A stretch of 64,000 nucleotides of DNA from Bacteroidaceae bacterium (GCA_017962495.1 JAGCVH010000030.1:1-64000), one strand, 5' to 3'. Counted from the first letter of the stretch, positions 45,743-55,483 are shown. The notes: generated by a model from the sequence alone, not told the origin. Made by a program: numbers and translations.

Positions 45743-46908
45743 AATATTACTTCCCCATACACCTTGATGCAGGAAACCGTGGTTGCGAGGCCATAGCAAG
45801 GGGTTCGGCGCTTCTTGTCGACAAACCGGCGCAACGCATCTTCGGTTATAGCCGTAATGTTGATTTGGACACTCAGATGGGACTTGCCGAATATATTACA
45901 CTGGTGCCTTGTCGGCGTGAATCTCTCGTTGTCGATAAGTTCCTTGCAGTTGTCAATAAACTCTTCCATACCAATCGAACTAAGGCGTGGCGACAAATCT
46001 ATCCCTATCGCAGTTTCCTGAGAAGAATCACGAAGGATGATGTTGTTCTTTTCACGGGAGGAGACATGCTTTGCTATGATGACAACGAGGTTATCTACAC
46101 CAACAATTGGCTTCACCAACGAGGCATAAGAACTGTGTTGTGGGGTTGCTCTATGGGACCAGAAAATCAGACGAAAGAGAAGCTAAAGACATTATCCAAA
46201 TTCTCATTAATCTACACACGAGAATCCCTGACTTATGAGTATTTCAGTTCTCTCGGCTTAAAGAATGTATGTCACTTGCCCGATCCTGCATTTATCCTTC
46301 AAGAACAGCCGTTTCCACTTCCCACATACCTTATTAATAATAATGTAGTGGGGTTGAACATCAGCAACTTCGTCATGGGTGGAATGACATTGGATAGTGC
46401 TTTCGGGCAAGAAGTGTTAAGCCTTATCGACTATATCCTGAAGGAAACATCGTATCACCTATTGCTCATTCCTCATGTCACTTGGAATATCGGAGGTGTG
46501 AATCAGGACGACCGACAAATGGCGTGTCTCATTAGTAAGAGAGTCGGACGGCCAGATAGACTTCACATCCTTGATATCGATGGACTTAACTATTGCCAAA
46601 TTCGCTATGCCATTTCCTATTGTAAGATGTTCGTTGGTGCACGGACGCATGCTGTCATCTCGGCTTATTCTACGAGTGTGCCGACCCTTGCCTTGGGGTA
46701 TTCTATCAAGTCGCGAGGAATCGCTAAGGATTTGGGTCTCGATGAGCAATTGGTAGTCGATAGCAAGAATTGTTCTCAAGGAACCTTGCTTCGTTCTTTC
46801 TCGTATCTTGCCGAGAATCAAGAGGACATACACCGCCATCTGCTTCGGATAATGCCTGAGTACAAACAAAAGACATATCAAATACGAGAAATGCTGAACA
46901 ATATTTAA
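45739..46908 (+). CDS. Polysaccharide pyruvyl transferase family protein
   Basis: Adds a ketal-linked pyruvate from phosphoenolpyruvate to a sugar of the repeat unit, giving a negative charge. The 389-residue protein has the family features NRGCEAIARGSALL near the N-terminus, FTGGDMLCYDDNE near 110 and a C-terminal GARTHAVISAYSTSVPTLAL with the conserved His. Translationally coupled to the polymerase-like gene. Last gene of the polysaccharide run on this strand. Confidence 0.9.
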   Translation: MKYYFPIHLDAGNRGCEAIARGSALLVDKPAQRIFGYSRNVDLDTQMGLAEYITLVPCRRESLVVDKFLAVVNKLFHTNRTKAWRQIYPYRSFLRRITKDDVVLFTGGDMLCYDDNEVIYTNNWLHQRGIRTVLWGCSMGPENQTKEKLKTLSKFSLIYTRESLTYEYFSSLGLKNVCHLPDPAFILQEQPFPLPTYLINNNVVGLNISNFVMGGMTLDSAFGQEVLSLIDYILKETSYHLLLIPHVTWNIGGVNQDDRQMACLISKRVGRPDRLHILDIDGLNYCQIRYAISYCKMFVGARTHAVISAYSTSVPTLALGYSIKSRGIAKDLGLDEQLVVDSKNCSQGTLLRSFSYLAENQEDIHRHLLRIMPEYKQKTYQIREMLNNI

Positions 46909-46941
46909 TCCCCGATCTAAAATCTTTAATGTAATACAATT

Positions 46942-47802
46942 ATGAAAAAAACATTTATTTTTTTTGCATTGTTAGCCATCATGTTAACGAGTTGCAGTAA
47001 TGAGAGTGAAAAACCTGCGGACGGAATAGGAACCATCCGATTCGATGTGCTTAACTACGAACAAGTTAGCCTTGACGAGGTGACACGCGCCTCTGCGGCA
47101 ACGGCATTAGCTCATCTGGAAATGGCCATTTATGAAGCGTCATCACTCGAAATAGTTGATAGCGTGAAGACGACAAAGGGCGATGATGGATATGGTAGTT
47201 TCTCTGTGACTCTGCCTTTTGGTGATTACATTATTGTTTTTCTGGGATTTGACGGAAGCAAGGCTTCGAGTTTAAAGCAGATTCAAAATATCGGTTTTGC
47301 CGATGCAAATGTTCCCAACTTTTTCTATAAGACTCTTTCTTTGACAGTTTCCCCAACTTCGGCTGAAAACCAAGAAATCACATTAAGCCGCGCGGTTTCA
47401 GCTTTTAGTATTAAGAGTCAGGGCTACATCCCCAACAACCTGAAAAATATCACCATTGTTGCCAATGGCGGGGGATACCGTTTCAATGCACAAGGCGGTT
47501 CGGCAACAAGTGTCTCACAAAGGACCGCAACATTCGACGTATCGAATTATGCTGGTAAAGAATCAGTAAGCATCACCGTTTATGCTTTCCTCCAATCAGA
47601 TGAGGCTACAATGAGTTTTAACGTTACGGCAACGGACGCGAACGGCGATGTGTTGGCTGAAAAGGTATTCCCAAATGTTCCCATGAGAATCAACCAACGC
47701 ACTATTTATACGGGTTCTCTCTTCGGTGATGGAACAGAGACACAGGGATTTAATCTAACACTGGAGAACGACGTCTGGAGTGATATTAATTATACATATT
47801 AA
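46942..47802 (+). CDS. Exported lipoprotein resembling FimB/Mfa2 fimbrial anchors
   Basis: A 286-residue lipoprotein with lipobox Cys18 (LLAIMLTSC). The mature part is beta-rich, with an Arg-containing 'DEVTRASAATALAHLEMAIYE' stretch in the first third and two predicted beta-sandwich domains. This resembles FimB/Mfa2-type anchors and related adhesin proteins of Bacteroidales, but similarity is weak and the name is provisional. It begins 33 bp after the pyruvyl transferase and is followed by a 48-codon gene after 2 bp. Confidence 0.6.
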   Translation: MKKTFIFFALLAIMLTSCSNESEKPADGIGTIRFDVLNYEQVSLDEVTRASAATALAHLEMAIYEASSLEIVDSVKTTKGDDGYGSFSVTLPFGDYIIVFLGFDGSKASSLKQIQNIGFADANVPNFFYKTLSLTVSPTSAENQEITLSRAVSAFSIKSQGYIPNNLKNITIVANGGGYRFNAQGGSATSVSQRTATFDVSNYAGKESVSITVYAFLQSDEATMSFNVTATDANGDVLAEKVFPNVPMRINQRTIYTGSLFGDGTETQGFNLTLENDVWSDINYTY

Positions 47803-47804
47803 AT

Positions 47805-47951
47805 ATGAGTACTGCTTCGTATATTATTTTAGGTTGGCTGGCGTTCGATGTCATCGTCTATCTCTATCTTATCTATGACATTCATGCTCCACGCATCAAT
47901 TTCCGCCAACGCATGAGACAGCTTCGCGATGCATTTACTGAAGAGGAATGA
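47805..47951 (+). CDS. 48-residue single-pass membrane protein
   Basis: A short frame from ATG 47805 to TGA 47951. Residues about 6-24 are hydrophobic (YIILGWLAFDVIVYLYLIY), followed by a basic, then acidic tail (FRQRMRQLRDAFTEEE). It starts 2 bp after the upstream lipoprotein stop, and its TGA overlaps the ATGATG start of the next gene, so the coupling supports a real gene. I do not know the family. Confidence 0.6.
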   Translation: MSTASYIILGWLAFDVIVYLYLIYDIHAPRINFRQRMRQLRDAFTEEE

Positions 47952-48499
47952 TGTCAAGAAACATCTTTATTAGCCTTATACTCGCGCTGTGCCTTTTCAG
48001 TACAGGATGCGAGAAGATTGACATCAACGACCCTGAAGAAGAAACGAAAGAGCACATCGTACCCACTTCTCTCGGATTGGGCACCCAGAATTCGCCCTAT
48101 ACCGTAGAACAGATACAGAGTGGAGAATTGTCACAAAAGGTCAGTTGGTTTATTGGATATGTAGTGGGAAGCACCTACAACACAATGGACAATTGCATAT
48201 TTGAGGAAGAAACTACTTATACTAGTAACATTCTATTATCAAGCAATCCTACTTGTGAGTCCATAGAGGAATGCATCCCCATTGAATTAAATTCTACAAC
48301 ACTCAAAAAGACTTTTAGTCTTTACTACAACAGCGACAAGTTTCGCCAATGTTTGATAATAAAAGGAAGATCGGGTCAATACTTCCGCACCAACGGCATT
48401 CGTGACATTCGCGAAGGCTATTGGCTTCCCAGTCTTGATCTTTCGGCATTAAAAAATGCCACTCCCGCCGAATGGCAAGAGTGGCACGAATGGTATTAA
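47948..48499 (+). CDS. DUF6359-like lipoprotein
   Basis: A 183-residue lipoprotein, lipobox Cys21 (LCLFSTGC). The mature part begins with an acidic linker, then the 'SPYTVEQIQSGELSQKVSWF' stretch and IGYVVGSTYNTMDNCIFEEE. These fit DUF6359, an OB-fold-like domain of Bacteroidales surface proteins, as I recall it. Function unknown. The start codon is ATG 47948 or 47951, overlapping the 48-residue gene. It ends 8 bp before the convergent Wza-type gene, with no clear terminator between them. Confidence 0.72.
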   Translation: MMSRNIFISLILALCLFSTGCEKIDINDPEEETKEHIVPTSLGLGTQNSPYTVEQIQSGELSQKVSWFIGYVVGSTYNTMDNCIFEEETTYTSNILLSSNPTCESIEECIPIELNSTTLKKTFSLYYNSDKFRQCLIIKGRSGQYFRTNGIRDIREGYWLPSLDLSALKNATPAEWQEWHEWY

Positions 48500-48507
48500 G
48501 CTTGGGA

Positions 48508-49326
48508 TTACTTGTCGACCTTTTGCTTGATGAAGAAGGCGAGTGCCAGAGCTGACATGATAGCGCTGAAGACGCTGACAGCAGCAGACATGAAGGTGTA
48601 GAAGGCACTGGAGCGTACGCTCTTGCTCTTGTTGGGCTCGACATAGATCATGTCATTCTGCTGAACATAATAGGCAGGACTCTGGAAGACGTCGGACTTC
48701 GTCATGTCGAGGATGTATTCCTCGCGGGCTCCGTTCTCCTCACGGAAGAGGCGTACGTTGTAACGATGACCGGAATCGTCGATGTCGCCACATTGGGCAA
48801 GGATGTCGACGATGGTGTTGCGCTCACTGGTGAGGGAAACGACTCCGGGTGACTTGACAGCTCCGATGACGGCAACACGGGCATTGAGGAGGCGGACGAT
48901 GACTTCGGGGTCGGTGATGAGTCCCTGCTCGATGATGCGCTGCTCGATGAGGTGAGCACACTCCTCAGTGGTGAGACCTGCAACCTGCAGTTTGCCTATC
49001 AGGGGTACGACAATCTCGCCCTTTGTATCGATGGTGAAGCCGTTGATGGAACCAAGCTGAGAGTTCATGTTGGAACCGCCCGAACCAGTACTACCGATGA
49101 CGACGCCCTTGGCGAAGTCTTCGAGAAGCTTCTCGTCGGAACAGGTGAGCTTGATGTAGATCTGGTCGGCGGGTTTCAGACGCATCTCGTACTGCTGCAT
49201 CACGCGCTGAGCCTGGGCATAAATCTCATCGGAACCCTGGAAATAACGGATTTTTTTGGTACTTACGCATCCCGTTGTGCTTAACAATAGGATGACAATG
49301 GAAAGGAGTGAAATTAACTTCTTCAT
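48508..49326 (-). CDS. Wza-type polysaccharide export lipoprotein
   Basis: Outer-membrane polysaccharide export protein of normal Wza/BexD size for Bacteroidetes (272 residues). Lipobox Cys20 (LLLSTTGC). The Poly_export domain (about 45-145) has MRLKPADQIYIKLTC and FTIDTKGEIVVPLIGKLQV. One SLBB domain follows with AVIGAVKSPGVVSL. A C-terminal hydrophobic helix (about 243-266) ends the protein. It probably works with the Wzc-type kinase and second priming transferase at 59-63 kb, while the six-SLBB protein serves the first locus (inference). Confidence 0.93.
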   Translation of the reverse strand: MKKLISLLSIVILLLSTTGCVSTKKIRYFQGSDEIYAQAQRVMQQYEMRLKPADQIYIKLTCSDEKLLEDFAKGVVIGSTGSGGSNMNSQLGSINGFTIDTKGEIVVPLIGKLQVAGLTTEECAHLIEQRIIEQGLITDPEVIVRLLNARVAVIGAVKSPGVVSLTSERNTIVDILAQCGDIDDSGHRYNVRLFREENGAREEYILDMTKSDVFQSPAYYVQQNDMIYVEPNKSKSVRSSAFYTFMSAAVSVFSAIMSALALAFFIKQKVDK

Positions 49327-49350
49327 ATGCTTGTTTTATAAATGACCCCG

Positions 49351-49358
49351 CAAAAATA
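49351..49358 (-). promoter_or_regulatory. -7 box of the Wza-type gene promoter
   Basis: On the - strand TATTTTTG matches TAnnTTTG and leads to a leader of about 18 nt before the start at 49326. It sits directly downstream of the terminator at 49361-49391. Confidence 0.65.
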
Positions 49359-49360
49359 CA

Positions 49361-49391
49361 AAAAAAACCGCGACGCACCAAACGTCGCGGT
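49361..49391 (-). terminator. Terminator of the large secreted-protein gene
   Basis: The perfect 9-bp stem ACCGCGACG (49367-49375) / CGTCGCGGT (49383-49391) has A/T runs on both sides. On the - strand it is followed by at least seven T residues. Confidence 0.9.
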
Positions 49392-49418
49392 CTTTTTTAT
49401 CAGTTAGTAGTGAATTAC

Positions 49419-52400
49419 TTACTTCACTACAACAACACGGCCATTGATGATGTAGAGACCCTTGACGGGTTTCTGTACACGCTGACCAGCGAGGTTGTAG
49501 ATGGCACTGTTCGTGCTTACCCCTTCAGTCTTAACGCCTTCGATGGCGTCGGGAGCAGTGGTGCCGATGTAGCCGAGCGTGAAGTTGTCGGCTACAATCC
49601 AGTTGGCATTGGTGGAGGCGAGCAAGAGACCTACGGTGACAGGAGTCTTACCATCAGAGTAGAAGCTGAGGGTGAAGTGTTCGGGTGAACCGTTGGTGAC
49701 CTCGATAGCCATGCTGGTGGTGGCGGTCCAAGAACCGTCGGTTGCCATCAGATAAGCACCGGTGATGCCTTCCTCAGGAATCTCTGTCTGGTTGGTGGCA
49801 TGGCCATCGACCTCGAGGGTGTAGTAACCTTCGGGAAGAGCCTCCAAGAGGGTCTGGGCGATGGTACCGTCGTGCAGGGCAACGCCATCGGGACGCCATG
49901 CCTCGATGAACTTGCTGACGGAGATGTCGCCATTGGTGTAAGAAGCACCCTGATAGCCCTGGTTCTGACCGATGCGGTCCTCAGTGCCGTCTTCCAATGT
50001 GCCTGCAGCAGCAGTGATGGTCCAGTAACCTGCGTTACCTACCTCGAAGTCAGCGTTGAGGATGATGCCAGTGACATCGATGGGGAATTCCTCTGAAGCA
50101 TCGCTGAAGTCCTGACCGAGCACGTACTTAACCCACAAGCTGGGCAATCGGTCGATGGTCTCCTGAATGGCCTCGTTGCTAACGAGAGACTCCTCGATGT
50201 TGTCGAGTTGGTCGGCAAGTTCGGTGTTGTCAGAGTCGTAGAAGTACTTGTCGAAGAGCTCGGTGTAGTAAGTGCGCTCAGCATCGAGTTTCTCCATCAG
50301 AGAGAAGCCTGCCTCGGCATAAGCGATGGCATCCTTCAGTTTGTTGATGGCATCAACCTTAGCGTCCTTGTCACCACCGATAACAGCGTCGTTACCATTG
50401 TCGGAAGCGTTGGCAAGTTCGTCGATAGCCTTTTCGATGACTACCTCACCGCCTTCGCGCATAGCATCGGCTTCATCGATGAGGGCGAGGATTTCAGCGT
50501 CGAGACCATCGTTGTCGAGTGCATTGTAAGCAACAGAGAAGGTGTACCATACTACCCAGCAGTTAGCATCCATCTGGTCGGCCTTGACACCGAACTTAAG
50601 GTCGCCCTCAGTAACGAGTACGGTGGAGACGGACTTCTCGAGTGCGTCGGTGTACTGCGGGTTGTTGAAGACGAGGTTTGCGGTCTCCTGGTTGTTGGGA
50701 ACGTAGAATTCCTCGACTACCATAGCGGCGTTCTTGAACTCCTCGGCGTCGTGAGACGCAATAGCAGCCACGTTGGTTAGACCCGTCTTGACACTACCAG
50801 CAAAGACAAATGCCTGAGGCTCGCTCTCCTCACTCCAGTTGACGAAGTTGGTCTCATTGTCAGCTGTGCGATAGAAGGCCTTGGTGGTGACGGTGTACTT
50901 ACCGGCAGGAACGTTGGACAGTGTGCGGCTAACCTCGAACGGACTCTGGTTCCAAACCTCGGCGGTACCGTACTGTGTCTTGAAGTTGCTGGCAGAGCCA
51001 TACTTCCATTCCTTGTCGGGAACGCTGGAGCCGCTGACGGCAGTAGTGCTGTAGGTGTAAGCCAATTGCTCGAAGAGCGGAGAGATGTCGAGGTCCTTCT
51101 CGAGTTTCTCGCCAGAAGCAAGAGCCTCGTCCCACAGACGCTGAATCTCGGCCTTGATGGTCTCCTTCAGCGAAGCGATGGTCTCGTCGATCTGCTCGTT
51201 GGTCCAATTGCAATCGCCAAGGGCATCTTGTACCTCGTCGTTCATTGAAGAGAGGGCATCTGCCAACTCGGGATAGCTGTCCTTGTCGTACTTCTCGACG
51301 GCGGGCAGGAGTTCGTTGTCATAGAACTTCTGTAACTTGTCGTAAGCGGCAATGCTCTGGTTGACCTGAGCCATCAGGTCGGTGATGGCATTCATAGCGG
51401 CACGGTTGGCCTCCTCGTTGTCGCTGTAGGCATTGACAAGTTCCTGACCTACCTCGATAGCTGACTCGAGCTGAGACTTGAGATCGGCATTGAAAGGTGT
51501 ATCGAGTACATTCTCAGCAGAAGTCACTGCGGCTTGCAAACCAAGCAGAGAGGCGTTGAGACCTGTACCAACGTAGTAGAGGGCGAAACCGTCGATGAAG
51601 AGGTGAGGCATTGAGCCGGAACCTGCATTGGAGGCGGTGTAACCCATGGTAAAGTAACCAGAGGTAACATCGTCAAGCTCGAACTCGATGGTCTCCTTCA
51701 GCCACTTGCCGGCGGTGAAGGTTGTGGTCTTTCCGAGCCACTCTGTGCCGTCGTCCTGAACGAAGCCCATGAGGTTCTTGGCAACAGCGCCGTTACCACC
51801 TACGTTGTAGTAAGACACCTCGATGGTGAACTTACCAGCGGGCAGGGAGGTCTGCTGTTTGTATTGCGACATAGCGCTCCATACACTGATGAAACCAAGA
51901 AGTCTGCCTTCGGTGGTTCCGTCGGACAGAGACGAGGGAGGCAAGAATGCGCCACCGCCCAGGAAGGCATCACTACCCAGTTCAAAGACACCGCTGGCGC
52001 GAGCATTCATTCCGGCATCGTTACCACTATCACCGGAGTTTGCCATGTGCTGGATGTTGTCGGAAGGAGTGCTGGATACCCAACCCGTGACAGGTTGCAT
52101 ACCATAGTGAGTAACCTTCTTGCCATTGGCACCAGCAGGGTCGGGCATGTCATAGTCGTAAGTGGTGATACCATCCTCGATGGGATCGTCCTGCGAGAAG
52201 TGAGGATTGTTGATGAAGAACTCGCTGAGATCGGTGACTGCGGCCTCGTTCATGGCCTTCTGATCCTCGATAGCCTTGAGTACCTGCTCGAGGGTGGCGT
52301 TAGGATTGTCGTAAACGTCCTGAGCGGCACTGGTGTCAACGTCGTGGGCATTACCCTCCTCGATGAGTGCCAACAACTGTTCCTTAGCCTCGTCAATGGC

Positions 52401-53198
52401 CACCTGGTCGATGACGTTGGTGTCGATGCGATAGAGCTTCACATTCTCAATAAAGATGTGAGGAGCACCACCCGACCCGTAGTTGCCCGACTTGTAACCG
52501 AGAGAGATGCTACCAGCGGTCTGTTCGGTGAGACGGAAGACAACGCTGTCTCTCATCCACTCACCTACCACGTAGTTGAGGTTCTTTGACACCTGTGCCG
52601 TGCCATCCTCTGCCACGAAACCCATGTTAGAGTTTAGCGCTGCTTCACCACCGGCGGTGTTCTGCATGGTCACTACCAACAGATAGTCGCCAGCAGATAG
52701 GGTGATAGGCTGGGTGTAACGAATGTCGGCACCCCATACAGCAACCATACCCAAAACGGGACCAGTGATGCCCCAACCTTCAGTGTCGGACTCGACATAG
52801 GGGGGATAATACGCACCACCCACGCGACCTTTGGTTTCGGGGTCGTCGTCATAGGTGATGAGGGAGAAGATTGCACCAACGCGGGCATTGGCTCCATCCG
52901 TACGGGCAGGAGAACCAGAGTTCTCCATGACCTTGATGTTGTCGGAGGGATATTCAGCGTTCCAACCCGTTATAGGCTGTTGGCCAAACATGGCAGTACC
53001 ACCTGCGCCAACACCCTGGTCGGGCATGTCGTAGTCGTACGTGTTAACCAACTGATCGGTGGGCTCGTCGGCACTGAAGTCCGCATTCGTGAGCTTGGAG
53101 GTGAGTTCCTCCAGAATCTTCACCTTGTTCATGTCCTGAGCATGGAGACCGAGAGTCAGCATGCTAAAGACAAAGAGTAGGAAAAAGTTTTTTCTCAT
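49419..53198 (-). CDS. Giant secreted protein with duplicated beta modules and T9SS-like tail
   Basis: A 1259-residue secreted protein. Signal peptide about 1-20 (LGLHAQ). Two homologous modules (about 35-285 and 330-550) both contain TYDYDMP-G, MQPVTGW/QPITGW, PSDNI and a LFIDGF-/HIFIENV-type strand; they look like carbohydrate-binding beta-sandwiches. Then come helical FIVAR-like stretches (about 555-700, and 930-1040), a third beta module (about 715-915) and a last one (about 1060-1200). The C-terminus, AIYNLAGQRVQKPVKGLYII followed by NGRVVVVK, fits a type IX secretion/sorting tail. No catalytic motif recognised. It follows the 720-residue gene by 45 bp, probably in one operon. Confidence 0.85.
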   Translation of the reverse strand: MRKNFFLLFVFSMLTLGLHAQDMNKVKILEELTSKLTNADFSADEPTDQLVNTYDYDMPDQGVGAGGTAMFGQQPITGWNAEYPSDNIKVMENSGSPARTDGANARVGAIFSLITYDDDPETKGRVGGAYYPPYVESDTEGWGITGPVLGMVAVWGADIRYTQPITLSAGDYLLVVTMQNTAGGEAALNSNMGFVAEDGTAQVSKNLNYVVGEWMRDSVVFRLTEQTAGSISLGYKSGNYGSGGAPHIFIENVKLYRIDTNVIDQVAIDEAKEQLLALIEEGNAHDVDTSAAQDVYDNPNATLEQVLKAIEDQKAMNEAAVTDLSEFFINNPHFSQDDPIEDGITTYDYDMPDPAGANGKKVTHYGMQPVTGWVSSTPSDNIQHMANSGDSGNDAGMNARASGVFELGSDAFLGGGAFLPPSSLSDGTTEGRLLGFISVWSAMSQYKQQTSLPAGKFTIEVSYYNVGGNGAVAKNLMGFVQDDGTEWLGKTTTFTAGKWLKETIEFELDDVTSGYFTMGYTASNAGSGSMPHLFIDGFALYYVGTGLNASLLGLQAAVTSAENVLDTPFNADLKSQLESAIEVGQELVNAYSDNEEANRAAMNAITDLMAQVNQSIAAYDKLQKFYDNELLPAVEKYDKDSYPELADALSSMNDEVQDALGDCNWTNEQIDETIASLKETIKAEIQRLWDEALASGEKLEKDLDISPLFEQLAYTYSTTAVSGSSVPDKEWKYGSASNFKTQYGTAEVWNQSPFEVSRTLSNVPAGKYTVTTKAFYRTADNETNFVNWSEESEPQAFVFAGSVKTGLTNVAAIASHDAEEFKNAAMVVEEFYVPNNQETANLVFNNPQYTDALEKSVSTVLVTEGDLKFGVKADQMDANCWVVWYTFSVAYNALDNDGLDAEILALIDEADAMREGGEVVIEKAIDELANASDNGNDAVIGGDKDAKVDAINKLKDAIAYAEAGFSLMEKLDAERTYYTELFDKYFYDSDNTELADQLDNIEESLVSNEAIQETIDRLPSLWVKYVLGQDFSDASEEFPIDVTGIILNADFEVGNAGYWTITAAAGTLEDGTEDRIGQNQGYQGASYTNGDISVSKFIEAWRPDGVALHDGTIAQTLLEALPEGYYTLEVDGHATNQTEIPEEGITGAYLMATDGSWTATTSMAIEVTNGSPEHFTLSFYSDGKTPVTVGLLLASTNANWIVADNFTLGYIGTTAPDAIEGVKTEGVSTNSAIYNLAGQRVQKPVKGLYIINGRVVVVK

Positions 53199-53243
53199 CT
53201 TTTTGTTTAGTTAAAATTTGGTTAGTAATATGGTTAGTTAAAT

Positions 53244-55406
53244 TTATTTCACGAAATATTTCTTTCCCGCCTTGATGTAGACTCCTTTCTGGAGCGACGA
53301 AGCGGAGACGCGACGACCACTGAGGTCGAAGATGGCATTCTTCATCCTTAATTCTTCACTCTTCATTTCCTCTATGCCATCAGCCGGAAGGTCCTCACGG
53401 GTGTACACATCGATGTAGAAGACGTGGATGCCACCATTCTGCAACTGGAAGGTGAGCAACTCGTCGGCAGGCACGGCATAAAGCGTAGGCCAACGACTGT
53501 TGGTGTAGTTAGAACCTCCTGCGCCCTGATATACAAGCACATACTCGCCATAGGTTGCAGCCTCGCGCGAGAAGGTGAGTGTGGGACGCGACATGAAATA
53601 GAGACCCAGGTCACCATTGCTGTACATGAGGACGGTGGAGTTGTTGGAGCTATTGGGTGCACACTCAAAGGTGAGACCGTTGGTCTCGGGATAGATGCCT
53701 AACTTCTCCTCGACATAAGTAGTGGTAACGGTGAATTCCGTGTCACTGGTCCATGTGGTGTCACGATTGACTTCGAGTGTACCACGAGCACGGCCTGAAT
53801 CCCACGCCCATCCACTGGGGATGGTATCGAGGGTGATAGCCTGATTCTCCATGAGTGTGCCTTCCTCCACTTGCTTGGCAAAATCATCGAAGGCATAGCG
53901 AATAGTATCACCTGTGTTTTCATCGACAACGCCAATGGGATCGCTGTAAATGTGCTTAAGCAAAAACTTTTGCTGGAGTGGCAGGTTCACAAAGTCCCAA
54001 TCGTGCTTTTCGGCTTCGGCATTGGCCTGATTCTTACGGCTAAACTCTACGGCGGGTTCCAACACGTCGGTGACTTCCAACACGCCGTCCAAGTATCCTT
54101 CGGCATGCACGCGAGCACCAACCTCCACCTCTGCCTCCACAAATTCGCCAACGGTCACGGGACGCTCGTCACCATCGACATTGGCAATCAATTCATAGTC
54201 TTCTCCACAGAGGGTATTGTTGGCCCAACCTACTTGATACTGACGAATTGTGCCGTTAAGGCCTGTCAGAGACATGGTGGGAGCATTGAGGGTGATTTCG
54301 TTAACCGAAACATTGATGGTGACAATGTCGGAGAACTTGTATGATTCCGATACCGTTGCTGCAGCAATGGTGACGTAGCCATCGCCATCCTCGTCGTCGT
54401 TGGAATTGACGACGATATAACTTCCATCATAACGATTCTCGCCACATGTTCCGTTTGCGATCTCCTCGGGGTCGATGATTTGCTTGTAGGTCACACGATG
54501 CTCTGAGCCGATGACATTGCCTTCCTCGTCGAGGATGTCGACGTCCTCCTCCTTTTCAATCTCGTCACTATCGATGAGGAAAAGAGCCTTCTCGCCACGA
54601 TCCACTATACCATAATAGGTGACACAATCATAGCCCATTGTGCTCTCGCCGGGGGTGAGCTCTATCTGACGCTCGCTCAGGTTTACACCCTTCAATGTCA
54701 TAGACGGAGCGCTAACGGCCTCATCAGCAGAAGCATCAATCCATATCTGAATACCTTGAATGCAGGCGTCGCGTTGCATCTCGACAACAAAATAGCCGTC
54801 AGACTCGGCACGCCAATACGAGAAGGCATCGCTACTGGCATCATCAGTGCCTTGCATCTCAATCTGTGCGGCATGGACATCGGCAGTGAGATCGGTAAAC
54901 GTGCATGCCGTGGCGCCACTGATGGCGGAAGCGGGCTGAACGACACTTTCACGAGAGCTCGTAATGCCCCACTGACAAACGATAATCTGTCCGGCCTTAA
55001 CATCGCCAATGGCAAAGAATCGCGAACCAGAACCGTAGTTGTGCAAACCAGATTTGCCAACACCTGCACGCAAGTTGATGGCGGCAGTACCTATCTGTAC
55101 ATAAAAATTTGACATCTCCACTGGTTCTGTCACCTGATAGGTGTCGAAGCCGTTGAGCTTGAACGAAGCCTTGTCCGTGGCAAGAGTGAAACAACCATCA
55201 CCATAGCAACGCTCGCCGTTGAGACGAGTAAAGACGTCATTGACATTACAATTCCCATTGTAGAAATCATAATCCTTATACAGCATGTAACCATACTGAT
55301 TTGTCAAAACATCATTACCTAAGGACAAGTCGTAACTCCACGCCATTGCAGTCACCGAGCATCCCATCATCATCACAAGAAGAATCAATGAGTAAAGTTT
55401 TCTCAT
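53244..55406 (-). CDS. Large secreted protein with T9SS-like tail
   Basis: A 720-residue protein with a signal peptide (about 1-22, ending TAMAW). No family is recognisable. The predicted structure is mostly beta, with an acidic stretch EIEKEEDVDILDEEG near 290. The C-terminal region holds a beta module with two conserved-looking parts and ends IFDLSGRRVSASSLQKGVYI, a T9SS-type sorting tail like that of its downstream neighbour. Promoter and RBS are weak; a -7-like TAAATTTG lies at 55484-55491 on the - strand. A surface or extracellular role is inferred. Confidence 0.82.
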   Translation of the reverse strand: MRKLYSLILLVMMMGCSVTAMAWSYDLSLGNDVLTNQYGYMLYKDYDFYNGNCNVNDVFTRLNGERCYGDGCFTLATDKASFKLNGFDTYQVTEPVEMSNFYVQIGTAAINLRAGVGKSGLHNYGSGSRFFAIGDVKAGQIIVCQWGITSSRESVVQPASAISGATACTFTDLTADVHAAQIEMQGTDDASSDAFSYWRAESDGYFVVEMQRDACIQGIQIWIDASADEAVSAPSMTLKGVNLSERQIELTPGESTMGYDCVTYYGIVDRGEKALFLIDSDEIEKEEDVDILDEEGNVIGSEHRVTYKQIIDPEEIANGTCGENRYDGSYIVVNSNDDEDGDGYVTIAAATVSESYKFSDIVTINVSVNEITLNAPTMSLTGLNGTIRQYQVGWANNTLCGEDYELIANVDGDERPVTVGEFVEAEVEVGARVHAEGYLDGVLEVTDVLEPAVEFSRKNQANAEAEKHDWDFVNLPLQQKFLLKHIYSDPIGVVDENTGDTIRYAFDDFAKQVEEGTLMENQAITLDTIPSGWAWDSGRARGTLEVNRDTTWTSDTEFTVTTTYVEEKLGIYPETNGLTFECAPNSSNNSTVLMYSNGDLGLYFMSRPTLTFSREAATYGEYVLVYQGAGGSNYTNSRWPTLYAVPADELLTFQLQNGGIHVFYIDVYTREDLPADGIEEMKSEELRMKNAIFDLSGRRVSASSLQKGVYIKAGKKYFVK

Positions 55407-55483
55407 GTTTAACTTTTTTGGTTAGTTAATCTATTTACTTCATTTTCAATGCGTCACGCGTGTGCACGCAAAGAATCAGGCTA

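Noticed and set aside
51864..52589. 241-codon frame opposite the giant secreted protein; likewise 50208-50780 and 24410-24997
   Set aside because: Mirror frames of biased codon usage in long real genes; none has recognisable domains.
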